In this document: piece by piece, positions 51,977 through 61,400 of the stretch
Layout of the letters: each line of letters starts with the position of its first letter
Position numbering within the stretch: the first letter of the stretch is position 1
Origin: CAZIKF01 sp964539825
GTDB lineage: Bacteria > Muiribacteriota > UBA6191
Length of the DNA: 64,000 nt
Direction of reading: 5' to 3'
Assembly: GCA_964539825.1 (NCBI GenBank)
Contig: CAZIKF010000007.1
Location: 1-64,000 of the forward strand
Position numbers and translations under genes: made by a program
The notes under the pieces: generated by a model
Seen by the model: the letters and a program-made list of their open reading frames with translations, nothing else
Told to the model about the DNA's origin: nothing
Databases searched by the model: none

Positions 51977-53431
51977 ATGCTTCGCGTAGGGCGATTATCG
52001 AGTTTTTCTATGAGGTATTTTGCAGGTATGTTGTGCCTCATTTTGATGACAAATTGTCACCTTTCCTATGCCGGATTTTTCCCAAAGGAATTAACGGATG
52101 AAAGCAGAGACTGTGTTGAATGCCATAAGGAGAAGTCTCAGGGTATTTATCAGATGTGGGGGGATTCCAAGCACTTTCGAGCCAATGTCGGGTGCTATGA
52201 ATGTCACGCTGCTGAGAAGGATGATGTAGATGCCTTTGAGCATAAAGGGTATCGAATCTCCATCATAGTATCTCCCAAGGATTGTGCCCGATGCCACGAA
52301 AAAGAAGTGACAGAAATGTCCGAGTCTCATCATGCCAAAGCTGGAAGGATATTAGGTTCCCTTGATAATGTGCTGGCTGAGGTCGTGGAGGGAAACAGAG
52401 GATTTAAAACAGAAGGATTTCCTAATGGTGTTTCTGCTGCCGCTGCGAATGGCTGCTGGCAGTGTCACGGTTCGCAAGTGAAGGTGCTTAAGAATGGGAA
52501 GCTTGATGCGGCTACCTGGCCAAATACTGGAATCGGAAGAATTAATCCAGATGGGAGCGAAGGCTCCTGCACGGCCTGCCATTCGAGGCACAAATTTTCT
52601 GTAAAACAGGCTCGTGAGCCCTCAACCTGCGGTAAGTGTCATATGGGGCCAGACCATCCACAAATTGAAATTTACAACGAATCCAAGCACGGCATATCTT
52701 TTTATGCTAACCGAGATGAAATGAATTTGGACAGTGCCAAGTGGATTGTGGGAGAAGACTATAGCGCGGCACCCACCTGCGCCACCTGTCACATGAGTGC
52801 AACCAAGAAACAGGATGTGACCCATGATGTGGGTATGCGCATTAGCTGGAACAACCGACCTGCCATTTCCGTGCGGCCTGAGATCTCCGACGCGAAAATG
52901 GGATTGGCCGGTGCTAAAGTTAACTGGAAGACTCGACGGAAGAACATGGTTGATGTGTGTCTTGCATGTCATAACCAGAATTACATCGATGCTTTCTATA
53001 TGCAGTATGATGCCCTGATAGACCTTTACCATGACAAGTACGCAAAACCGGGTCTCGCCCTCTATAATGCAGCGAAACCGCTTTTGCGGCCGGTGAAATT
53101 CGCCAATAAACTGGATTTTATTTGGTTTGAGTTATGGCATCACGAGGGCCGCAGGGCTCGTCACGCAGCCTCTATGATGGGGCCGGACTGGACCCATTGG
53201 CATGGTACCTATGAACTGGCAAAGCACTTTTATATTAAGTATGTTCCCGAGCTTGAACATCTGATTGAAGCGAACCTTTCAAAGAAACCCGCTGACGCGA
53301 AACATCTCAGGAAAGTACTGGATGATGTTTTGAACGGAGACAACCATAAGTGGTTTTTAGGGAAGTTAGATCCGCAAGAAAAAGCGATGAGGAAGAAGGC
53401 TGCGGAGGAGTTCCGCAACCGCTATAAGTAG
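51977..53431 (+). CDS. hao: Octaheme cytochrome c, hydroxylamine oxidoreductase (Hao) family
   Basis: A 484-residue exported protein with eight CxxCH motifs: CVECH, CYECH, CARCH, CWQCH, CTACH, CGKCH, CATCH, CLACH. GPDHPQIEIYNESKHGISF after the sixth haem is a hallmark of the Hao family. Classical Hao oxidises hydroxylamine; relatives in nitrate-reducing Campylobacterota reduce nitrite, and they lack the tyrosine that crosslinks to haem 4. Here the segment GPDWTHWHG near the C-terminus has Trp in a place that may correspond, but this needs an alignment. Divergent from napDA, which favours nitrite reduction. GGAGG precedes the ATG. Confidence 0.88.
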   Translation: MLRVGRLSSFSMRYFAGMLCLILMTNCHLSYAGFFPKELTDESRDCVECHKEKSQGIYQMWGDSKHFRANVGCYECHAAEKDDVDAFEHKGYRISIIVSPKDCARCHEKEVTEMSESHHAKAGRILGSLDNVLAEVVEGNRGFKTEGFPNGVSAAAANGCWQCHGSQVKVLKNGKLDAATWPNTGIGRINPDGSEGSCTACHSRHKFSVKQAREPSTCGKCHMGPDHPQIEIYNESKHGISFYANRDEMNLDSAKWIVGEDYSAAPTCATCHMSATKKQDVTHDVGMRISWNNRPAISVRPEISDAKMGLAGAKVNWKTRRKNMVDVCLACHNQNYIDAFYMQYDALIDLYHDKYAKPGLALYNAAKPLLRPVKFANKLDFIWFELWHHEGRRARHAASMMGPDWTHWHGTYELAKHFYIKYVPELEHLIEANLSKKPADAKHLRKVLDDVLNGDNHKWFLGKLDPQEKAMRKKAAEEFRNRYK

Positions 53432-53550
53432 AGTCACTCAACTCTTACACTGAATTTGTTTTCCTTTTGGGGGCGGCCCTGGTCGTCCCCAACCCTTCTT
53501 AAGACTAAGTCTTTTTATGTCCGATTGAAATTTGGGTTCGAGGAGTGGTT

Positions 53551-53596
53551 CTAGGAGCCTATCGAAGAATTGCTTTTTACTGCGACAGACTCCTAG
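53551..53596. repeat. Short copy of the terminal-inverted-repeat element (46 bp)
   Basis: CTAGGAGCCTATCG at one end and CGACAGACTCCTAG at the other form near-perfect inverted termini around GAAGAATTGCTTTTTACTG. Read inverted, the sequence matches both ends of the 186-bp copy at 43664-43849 but lacks its centre, as if deleted between two GTCG sites. The end overlaps spoVR and provides its stop codon. Confidence 0.65.
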
Positions 53597-55083
53597 GAAA
53601 TGTCTGTAAGTTCCTTTGTGTCCCCGTCGATGAAAGAGTACAGCTTGGCTTTGCCATCCACCATGGTTTCTAGATGAACCGGGCGTCTCCAGATATACGC
53701 GATATTCTCGAGTGTGTCCCAGGCATAGTCCTGTCGAAGATCGCCTTCATGGTGGTGCAGGAGATAGAGCTCCCCGCGATTCTTGTAATTACCATCCTGG
53801 ACGACAATATGAGGAATCCCGAAGTTAGCTAGCTGCTCAAGTAGCTGGTTCTTAATAGATTCGAAACTACGGTCAGAGAGGACCCACTGTCCGCTCTGTG
53901 GATCGAAGTTGTATTTGAACATCTTATGTTTGTCGCAGTAATCTTCGGTCAAATATTTATCAACAAATGAATAGTCATTTTCAATGGATCGAATCTCAAA
54001 GATTTTCTCTCTGCCCAGCCCCAATTTTTTGTCCCAGGAATTGCGCTCAAACATGGTGGAACAGTCTTCCCATTCAGGTCCAAATTGCCCTCGGTTCCAG
54101 CGCTCCTCTACATCGTGTAGAAGGGTGAATCCAAGATAGTAAGGGTTTAGCTGGTAGGGGCTCTTGGCAAGGGTTCCCGAATGGTCCATTCCAAAGTTAA
54201 CGAACTCAGATGACTCCAGGAACTGTTCGGTCATGAGCTTGAAATGCCAGTAACTAGCCCAGCCCTCATTGAGGATTTTGGTGAATCCCTGGGGTATGAA
54301 GTAATAGCGTTCCTTACGGATGATGTAGAGGATGTCTTCCTGCCACTTCTTCAAGGGGGCGTGGAGCAAAAGAAAATAGAGAATGTCCTTTAATGGTTTT
54401 GGCGGAAACTTTTGCTCTTTAGAAAGCTTCTCCTCCAGCTGTTTTTTACGAAAGTCCAGGTACTCGGGAGAATTGAGAAAGATATCCATATAGTTTGGAT
54501 TCTCAGGATTGGCTTTACGCTTGATGATGCGCACTAGCTCTTCTTCAGTTTCTAACTCTTCTGCCGGGGTTGTAGTGATGGCAGTGCTCTCCAAAGGAGA
54601 AATATGGTCCTGGATGGAAAGGCAGGCATCGATGAATCTTTCCACATCCGCAGCCCCATAGCGGCGAATATAGCTATCTACTCGGGAGGCATGGTTTGCC
54701 ATGTCATCCATCATCCGTCGATTGGTGCTGGCGAAGTATATGTTGTTTTTGAAAAAGTCGCAGTGGCCATAGACGTGGGCAATGACTAACTTTTGTTCCA
54801 TGGTGCTGTTGTTTTCAAGCAGGTAGGCATGACAGGGATCATTGTTGATCACCAGTTCATAAATTTTCCCCATTCCCCATTCGTAGCTTCTTTTGAGCTT
54901 TTCGTGTTCGAGTCCAAAGTGCCAGTGAGGATAGCGAACCGGGAATCCGCCGTGGGATGCGATTTCGGTTAAGTAAGAATAGGGAAGCAGGTAAAAAATC
55001 GTTTCAAAAAAATCGAGTCCCTCGTCACGGGCAACCTTCTTGATTTTCTCCTGCCATTCCATCAATTCTGGTGTGAGATCCAT
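53593..55083 (-). CDS. spoVR: SpoVR family protein (YcgB type)
   Basis: A 496-residue cytoplasmic protein of the SpoVR/YcgB family. The N-terminus includes EIASHGGFPVRYPHWHFGLEHEKL and HVYGHCDFFKNN, which are strongly conserved. Its biochemical role is unknown. In enterobacteria it works with PrkA/YeaG and YeaH in stress and nitrogen-starvation responses, the same three genes that form this operon. It starts 9 nt after the yeaH stop. Its stop codon TAG lies inside the short repeat element at 53551-53596, so the C-terminus may have been trimmed or extended by that insertion. Confidence 0.92.
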   Translation of the reverse strand: MDLTPELMEWQEKIKKVARDEGLDFFETIFYLLPYSYLTEIASHGGFPVRYPHWHFGLEHEKLKRSYEWGMGKIYELVINNDPCHAYLLENNSTMEQKLVIAHVYGHCDFFKNNIYFASTNRRMMDDMANHASRVDSYIRRYGAADVERFIDACLSIQDHISPLESTAITTTPAEELETEEELVRIIKRKANPENPNYMDIFLNSPEYLDFRKKQLEEKLSKEQKFPPKPLKDILYFLLLHAPLKKWQEDILYIIRKERYYFIPQGFTKILNEGWASYWHFKLMTEQFLESSEFVNFGMDHSGTLAKSPYQLNPYYLGFTLLHDVEERWNRGQFGPEWEDCSTMFERNSWDKKLGLGREKIFEIRSIENDYSFVDKYLTEDYCDKHKMFKYNFDPQSGQWVLSDRSFESIKNQLLEQLANFGIPHIVVQDGNYKNRGELYLLHHHEGDLRQDYAWDTLENIAYIWRRPVHLETMVDGKAKLYSFIDGDTKELTDIS

Positions 55084-55092
55084 AGTTTGACC

Positions 55093-56265
55093 TTATTTCC
55101 CACTTTTCAAGAAGTCCTTAATAGACTCCAGTATGGCTTCTTTGTTCTTCACTAATGAGATAACCAGGCGTGATTTAATCTTTTCACTAAGATCCTGCAT
55201 GGAGCGTTCCAGAACTTCCTTAAACTTCCCGGACCCCCACTTCGAAGTAACCTGGGCATAGGAAAATTGATTACAATTCGGAAGGAGGTACTCTTTGAGA
55301 ATTTTGACGCACAGGGCGTCATCCTCTGAGGACCAATTGTCTCCATCTGAGAAATGAAAAGGGTAGATGTTCCAGTCCGCGGGGGGGTAATGGGCTTTTA
55401 TCACTTCCTGGCAGAGTGAATAAGCCGAGGAGATATTGGTTCCCCCACCTTCTGAAATTCTATAGAAGGTTTCATGATCAACAATTTTCGCCTGGGTATC
55501 GTGAACAATGTAAACGATTTGAAGTCCGTCATACTGTCGCTTTAGCCAACTTTCAATCCAAAACATCTCGGTACGGACAATATCCTTTTGCTCTTCGCCC
55601 ATGGAGCCCGAAATATCCATCATAGCTATGATGACAGCATTGGCTTTCTTCTCCAAAATCTCATCCCAGACTTTGTGACGTTTATCGTCAACTTCAATCA
55701 TGATGGGAGGGAAGCTGCCCTCCTCCTCAGGATCAAAGTTACCTTCCACGATATTGCGAATGATGGAATTCGTGATGGTTCTTCTGATATCCAAGGTTGC
55801 TTCAGGACCTGTCTTTCGAAGATTAGTCCAGCGGATTTTCTTGGTCGATATGCAGACCTTTTTCCCCTTTTCTTCAACATTGGGCAGTTCTAATACTTCA
55901 CCAATTAGATCCACCATCTCATCGAGATTTACGTCAATTTCAATCTCGTGTTCGCCAGCCTCATTCCCCGCTTTCCCACCCTTTCCCTTCTGGGGCTTCT
56001 GAGGTCTCTGGCCAGGCAGTGGCTGTCCCACTTCACCCTCACCCTGTCCCACTCCGCCTTGTTTTTTGTCGTCTACTACAAAGCGGGGTAAACGAAGACC
56101 GTAAATGGGAACACGTACGAGTTTTTTCCCTCTTCTCCCAACAAAACTCTCATCACTAATATACTGCTTGAGGTTCTTCTTGATCTTTTCCTTGATCTTT
56201 TGGTGGAGGCGCTTCTTCTCGCGCTCTCCGCTGCGGATCATATCGGTGATCTGAATATTGCTCAT
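55093..56265 (-). CDS. yeaH: DUF444 protein, YeaH/YhbH family (VWA-type)
   Basis: A 390-residue protein. The N-terminus is rich in Lys/Arg, a Gly/Gln/Pro-rich linker (GGVGQGEGEVGQPLPGQRPQ) follows, then a VWA-like domain with a metal-ion adhesion motif DISGSMG. Members act with the PrkA kinase and SpoVR. The ATG at 56265 is preferred (MSNIQITDM), leaving 47 nt after prkA; an upstream in-frame codon would overlap prkA. Confidence 0.88.
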   Translation of the reverse strand: MSNIQITDMIRSGEREKKRLHQKIKEKIKKNLKQYISDESFVGRRGKKLVRVPIYGLRLPRFVVDDKKQGGVGQGEGEVGQPLPGQRPQKPQKGKGGKAGNEAGEHEIEIDVNLDEMVDLIGEVLELPNVEEKGKKVCISTKKIRWTNLRKTGPEATLDIRRTITNSIIRNIVEGNFDPEEEGSFPPIMIEVDDKRHKVWDEILEKKANAVIIAMMDISGSMGEEQKDIVRTEMFWIESWLKRQYDGLQIVYIVHDTQAKIVDHETFYRISEGGGTNISSAYSLCQEVIKAHYPPADWNIYPFHFSDGDNWSSEDDALCVKILKEYLLPNCNQFSYAQVTSKWGSGKFKEVLERSMQDLSEKIKSRLVISLVKNKEAILESIKDFLKSGK

Positions 56266-56312
56266 GTATATTTCTTTAAATTCCTGAGAATACTGCTGTT
56301 CAAGAGTTTGGC

Positions 56313-58334
56313 TCAGTCGAAGCTGATGTCTCCACGTGCGAGAAGGCCGCCAATATAATTCATAAGATCCTTTGAGCAATGGACACAATAGCCATATTCA
56401 TCAATGAGACGTCCTTTGATGACTTCAAGTTTCTTAAGATTTTCCGTATCAGTTTGGGCGGTGGAAAAAGTTGTCAATTTGATGTTATTGCGGTTGTCTT
56501 CGAAAATCTTTTTCTCAATCGCTTTTCGAAGCCTGTGATCAGTCTTGTAGTTAAACTTTTCTCCCTTGCGCATTAAAGATCCGATGGAGGCCATCAAGGA
56601 AGCTCGAAATTGTTCCTTTCGAGCTTCGGTGATTCCGCCAATTTTCTCTTCAATGGAACGTAAAAGGGTTTCATCGGGGTCCATATCTTCACCAGTAATG
56701 GGATCCTTGACCTTTTCATGGCTAATATAGGCTTCTACGTGGTCGAGATAGTTGGCGCACAAGGCCTCCATGGCTGGTTCGTAGCTGGCCAGGAAAGCCT
56801 TGAGAACCTCACCCTTGGCAATTTCATTGAATTCCTTGCGCACAAGGTCAACAATATCCATGTAGTGTTCCTTTTCATCGGCAGATACCTTGGGGAAAAG
56901 GTTCATCTGCAGGGAGCTATGAATATTGTGCAGGATCGCAAAAGGGTTTAGACAAAGAACTTCTTCTGAAATCAAGGTGTTGGCAAGAATGTTCACGATG
57001 GCCCTGGGCGAAATGCCAAAAAGTCCTTCGCGAACAGCATCGATTTTGATTTCCCTAAGATCTTTTTCTTTGAACCCTTCAATGCTCTCCCCGTTGTAGA
57101 GTTTCATTTTCTGCACCAGCGTCATCTTTTTTGGTTCTTCCAGGCGGGTAAGAACCCCGAAAAGCGCGGCTACTTTGATAGCGTTGGGTGAGATGTGTTT
57201 CGTGAGTTTCTTCGCATCCGTACCCAGGAGCTTATTATAGATCTTCTCCTCCTGATCGACGGTGAGGTTATACTTCACGTCAATCTTGATGATTCGATCC
57301 ATTAACGCTTCTCTTGAGGGGTCTGCGATGAAGTTTTTGTACTCGCTTTCATTGGTATGGGCGATGATCACTTCATCAGCACTAATGAGAGGAAACCGGG
57401 GGGTTTTAATTTGTCTTTCTTGTGAAAGGGTCAATAAAATATAAAGGAAACGTTCATCAGCCTTAAGCATTTCAATGAACTCCATTACACCCCGGTTGGC
57501 CTTATTTAGCTCTCCGTCAAATTTCCATCCATCAGGATCAGACTCGGAACCAACCTTACCTATTTTGGCGTAATTTATGCTGCCATTAAGCTCACTCATA
57601 TCCTGGCTCTTAGGGTCGGCTGGCTGAAAGGTGCCGATGCCGATCCGATCTTGCTCTGAGATTACGATCCTTCTTACCTGAATACTGTTGTATACCTTCT
57701 CAAGATCCCCATTGCATCTCGTCTGCAGGTTGCGGAAATGCTTGCGGCACTTAGGGCATAGTTCACCTTCGATAAAAATGTCATATTCGTTGCGAAATCT
57801 CTCTCGATCCTGGGAAGGAATCAAATGGAGGGGCTCTTCCTGCATCTCACACAGGTGCTTGTGGCCACCTTCACTCTCCCATTCAATGGTGTAGAGGGCA
57901 CCCTCATCGGTTTTTGAATATTCTTCAAGTCCTTGTTTGAGCAGGGTGACAATGGTTGACTTTGCCCCAGAGACAGGGCCATGGAGCAAAAGAATTCGCT
58001 TGCGCGTGTCCAGGCGATCCGCGGCGGAGCGAAAATAATTCATCAAATTATGAATTGAATCTTCGATGCCATAGAGGTCGTTCTTAAAGAACTTATAGAC
58101 ATTCATGTCTATCCCGTTAATCATCTTGGTTTCGATCCCGTGGGAGACCACCATGTCGTAGACCCTCTCGTGGGAGAGCGATACGATGGTTGGGTTTTCG
58201 ATGACCTTATTGATGTAGTCCGGAAAGCTCATACTTTCCGAAAGTTTTTCGTAAAGTTCCTTGCTGTACTTAGTACTCAAGGACTTTAGAAAGTCAGTGC
58301 TGGCGGACTTGGATTGTGCCTGAGGCTTTGGCAT
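56313..58334 (-). CDS. prkA: PrkA serine protein kinase (AAA+ type)
   Basis: A 673-residue protein with an N-terminal AAA+ region and a C-terminal kinase-related region, usual length 640-680. The Walker A region reads HGPVSGAKST, with Ala where the usual motif has the last Gly. In homologues it phosphorylates proteins in response to starvation or stress; a protease activity has also been reported for B. subtilis PrkA. A cysteine pair CPKC and the block LISADEVIIAHTNESEYKNF are conserved family features. The ATG at 58334 has AGGAGG 4 nt upstream; an earlier TTG is in frame but unsupported. First gene of prkA-yeaH-spoVR. Confidence 0.92.
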   Translation of the reverse strand: MPKPQAQSKSASTDFLKSLSTKYSKELYEKLSESMSFPDYINKVIENPTIVSLSHERVYDMVVSHGIETKMINGIDMNVYKFFKNDLYGIEDSIHNLMNYFRSAADRLDTRKRILLLHGPVSGAKSTIVTLLKQGLEEYSKTDEGALYTIEWESEGGHKHLCEMQEEPLHLIPSQDRERFRNEYDIFIEGELCPKCRKHFRNLQTRCNGDLEKVYNSIQVRRIVISEQDRIGIGTFQPADPKSQDMSELNGSINYAKIGKVGSESDPDGWKFDGELNKANRGVMEFIEMLKADERFLYILLTLSQERQIKTPRFPLISADEVIIAHTNESEYKNFIADPSREALMDRIIKIDVKYNLTVDQEEKIYNKLLGTDAKKLTKHISPNAIKVAALFGVLTRLEEPKKMTLVQKMKLYNGESIEGFKEKDLREIKIDAVREGLFGISPRAIVNILANTLISEEVLCLNPFAILHNIHSSLQMNLFPKVSADEKEHYMDIVDLVRKEFNEIAKGEVLKAFLASYEPAMEALCANYLDHVEAYISHEKVKDPITGEDMDPDETLLRSIEEKIGGITEARKEQFRASLMASIGSLMRKGEKFNYKTDHRLRKAIEKKIFEDNRNNIKLTTFSTAQTDTENLKKLEVIKGRLIDEYGYCVHCSKDLMNYIGGLLARGDISFD

Positions 58335-58431
58335 ATTTCCTCCTGGACGCTTTGAATCAGACAAAGATTAGGAAAAAAGGGAACTTATTGTTCAGGTTTT
58401 GGGGATATTCTTAAACTTTAACGTAAGTATA

Positions 58432-58456
58432 GCGTGAGTTCAACGAAAACTCACGC
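58432..58456 (-). terminator. Hairpin after the hydantoinase gene
   Basis: A perfect 9-bp stem (GCGTGAGTT 58432-58440 with AACTCACGC 58448-58456, loop 7 nt) begins 9 nt after the hydantoinase stop and precedes prkA. There is no T-run, so it may be a weak terminator or an RNA-stabilising stem. Confidence 0.5.
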
Positions 58457-58465
58457 CCTCTCAGT

Positions 58466-61400
58466 TTAACCCTGCCGTCCATAGCCACCCCCACCGGGTG
58501 TTTCTATGCGTATTCGATCGCCCGGACGGGTTTTCAATGTGCTTTTTCCTTCAAGTGGAATTGGGGATTCTTCCGCGTCTGCTGAAAAATACCAGTTCTT
58601 CCCACAAGCACCTTCCTTGCCGCCGAGCATTCCATAAGGGGGCTGTATCCTCCTCTCAGTGAGGAGATTTACCTCCATGGGTTCGCGAAACTCCATTTCC
58701 CGGATCAGGCCATCGCCACCCTGGAATTGACCTTTGCCTCCAGAATTTTTTCGCAGGGAAAATTCATGCAGTAAGAGGGGGAAATTCTGCTCAAGAACTT
58801 CTGGATCGGTGGCTCTCGTATTGGTCATATGGGTATGGACACCATCCTCTCCCGCAAAACCAGGACCCGCTCCCGCTCCTCCTCCTATTGTCTCGTAATA
58901 AGCGTAGTGTTGATTTCCCAGCGAAAGATTATTCATGCATCCTTGTGAGGCGGCACATGCCTGAAAGGCCAGAAAAATGGTATCTACGATTCGCTGTGAG
59001 GTCGTTACATTCCCAGCCGCGACCGCTGATCCAAGTTCAGGGTCCACAATACTCCCCTGGCGAGTGAGAATACTTATCGGTTTCATGAATCCTTCGTTGA
59101 GAGGCAGATTCTGTTTAATCAGGCATCTCAGGCAGTACATTATCGCTGAGGAAACCACGGCCCTGGGAGCATTTGTATTGCCCTTGAGTTGATCTGAACT
59201 GGCCCTGAAGTCAAAGGTGGCTCCACCGGTATCTTTATTGATTTTGACAAGAAGATGAATGCGGCTGCCGTCATCCATGATCTCTTCAGATTCTAACTCA
59301 AACTTTAATTGACTCAGGAAGAAACTACGAACCGCGTTTTCTCCAATGGCCTGAATTTGGGCCATGGAATTTCTCAGGGTCTTTTCTGAATAGGTGAGGA
59401 TTAGCTCTTCTAGAAGCTGTGCTCCCCTCTGGTTTGCGCTGACCTGTGCTTTCAGGTCACTCAGATTATCCGAGATCAGTCTGGCTCCTGCTTTTTTGAG
59501 TAAATCAACGATCATTTTTTCCTGAAATTTTCCCTTGTGAACGAGAATCGACGGCTCGATCATGACTCCTTCATCCTCCAGGTTCTGCGAGTTTGCGGGC
59601 ATAGAACCAGGGCTGGTTCCCCCAATATCAGCATGATGCCCCCTGCTCGCCAGAAATCCTACCAGCCGGTTTCGATGGAAATGGGGCGTGATAACCGTGA
59701 TATCAGGCAGATGTGTACCTCCGAAGTTTGGATGGTTGGTGATCCAGACATCGCCCTCAAGAACCTTTAAGTGCTTTAGAGCCTCACGGATACACAGTCC
59801 CATGGAGCCCAGGTGGACTGGAATATGAGGGGCATTTGAGACGAGATTTCCCAGCTCATCAAAGAGGGCACAGGAAAAATCTAGTCTTTCCTTAATATTT
59901 GTAGATACGGAGGTTCTTTGAAACATCCTGCCCATCTGTTCGGCAAGGGACATGAAGCGCTGCTGAAACAAGGAGAGTTCCACAGGGTCAAGAACATCAC
60001 AAAACTCATGAGGGCCGAGGGGTGTCACCTCTATGCTTAGCACTTCTCCTGATTCGTAGACAGCCAGACAATTGGGCTCCAGGACTGTGGTAAAAGTGGG
60101 CGACACAATGAGTGCGGGGCCTTGAATCTGATTTCCAATTTTTAAACTATCCCATTGGTATACCGGGGTGCGCAGAAATCCTTGTTCAAAGTAGCATTCA
60201 CGGACTTCTTCACACTCCAGGTCACCAGGTATTTCAGCCCTTTCTACGGCAGAAAATTGGAATTCTGGTTCTTCCAAACTGACGCAGGCCTCTTCCACAA
60301 TGATTTTCTGGTTAGGAGGTAAAAACCCAAAGACTCTCAGGTAGTGACTTTCAAAGTCCCGTTCCCAGCAATCTTCCCCTGAAATCTCTATCCTTAGCTG
60401 AGTATCGGTACCCTCATAGCGCATGGCTAAAGAAAGGGCCGGAATCCATTCAGGTTTTCCAGAACTTAACTCCGCTACCCTATCTCTATAAATGGTGCGA
60501 ATTCGATCCTTTGAAGAAGTGTTGAGAATGGATTGAACCGGATGAAACTCCCGCAAGGTTCTTCTGGCTAAAGAGATCCCCACGGCAGAGAGTATCCCAG
60601 CATTGGCCGGGATCAAGACCCGCCTTATGCCAAGGCTTCGAGCGATGGAGCAGGCGTGCTGGGCTCCCGCTCCGCCAAAACATGCCAGGGAATGCTCAGA
60701 TGGGCGAAATCCCTTTTCAGCAGAGGTCTCCAGGATGGGGCGGACCATGGTCTCGTTAGCAATGCGAATGAATCCCATGGCGACTTCTTCCGGGCTAAGC
60801 TTCTTTCCTCCCTTTGCCTGAATTTGTTCATTGACCTGGCTGGTGATGTTCTCCAGGCTCAGCCTGCCTGGGAGTGGATTAAGGGGAAGATCTCCGGATT
60901 TCCCGAAAACCTTCGGAAAGTACTCGGGCAAAAGCCTGCCCAGCAAGAGGTTTGCGTCTGTCAAACTCAGTTTTCCACCTTTATCGTAGCAAAGAGGGCC
61001 TGGGTCCGCACCTGAGCTCAGAGGGCCCACAAAGAGCAGTCCGTTTTCATAACCGAGTCTGGAGCCTCCGCCGGCGGCTACGGTGAAGATTGGAAGTTGA
61101 GCCGTTTTGATGGGAAGTCCTGCGATGGTATGCTCGGTCTCTAACTCCAGGGATCCGTCGTAGCGGGAAACGTCGGTGGAAGTGCCTCCCATATCGTAGC
61201 CAATTAGAGGAGAGTCGCTAAAAAGAGTTCTGCTATAGCCAACCACGCCGCCTGCCGGACCGGAAAGAAGACTCTTTGAGCCGCAAAATTCGGTATATTC
61301 ACAAAGGCTTCCATCAGATTGCATGAACAAAATTTGTCCGGGTTGAAATTCTCCCTGAAACGCACTCAGGAAGGAGTTGAGGTAATCCTTGATGATCGGA

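Noticed and set aside
53432..53550. Strong terminator between hao and spoVR
   Set aside because: A GC-rich stem (GGGGGCGGCC...CGTCCCC) is visible but has a mismatch and no clean T-run after it on either strand.
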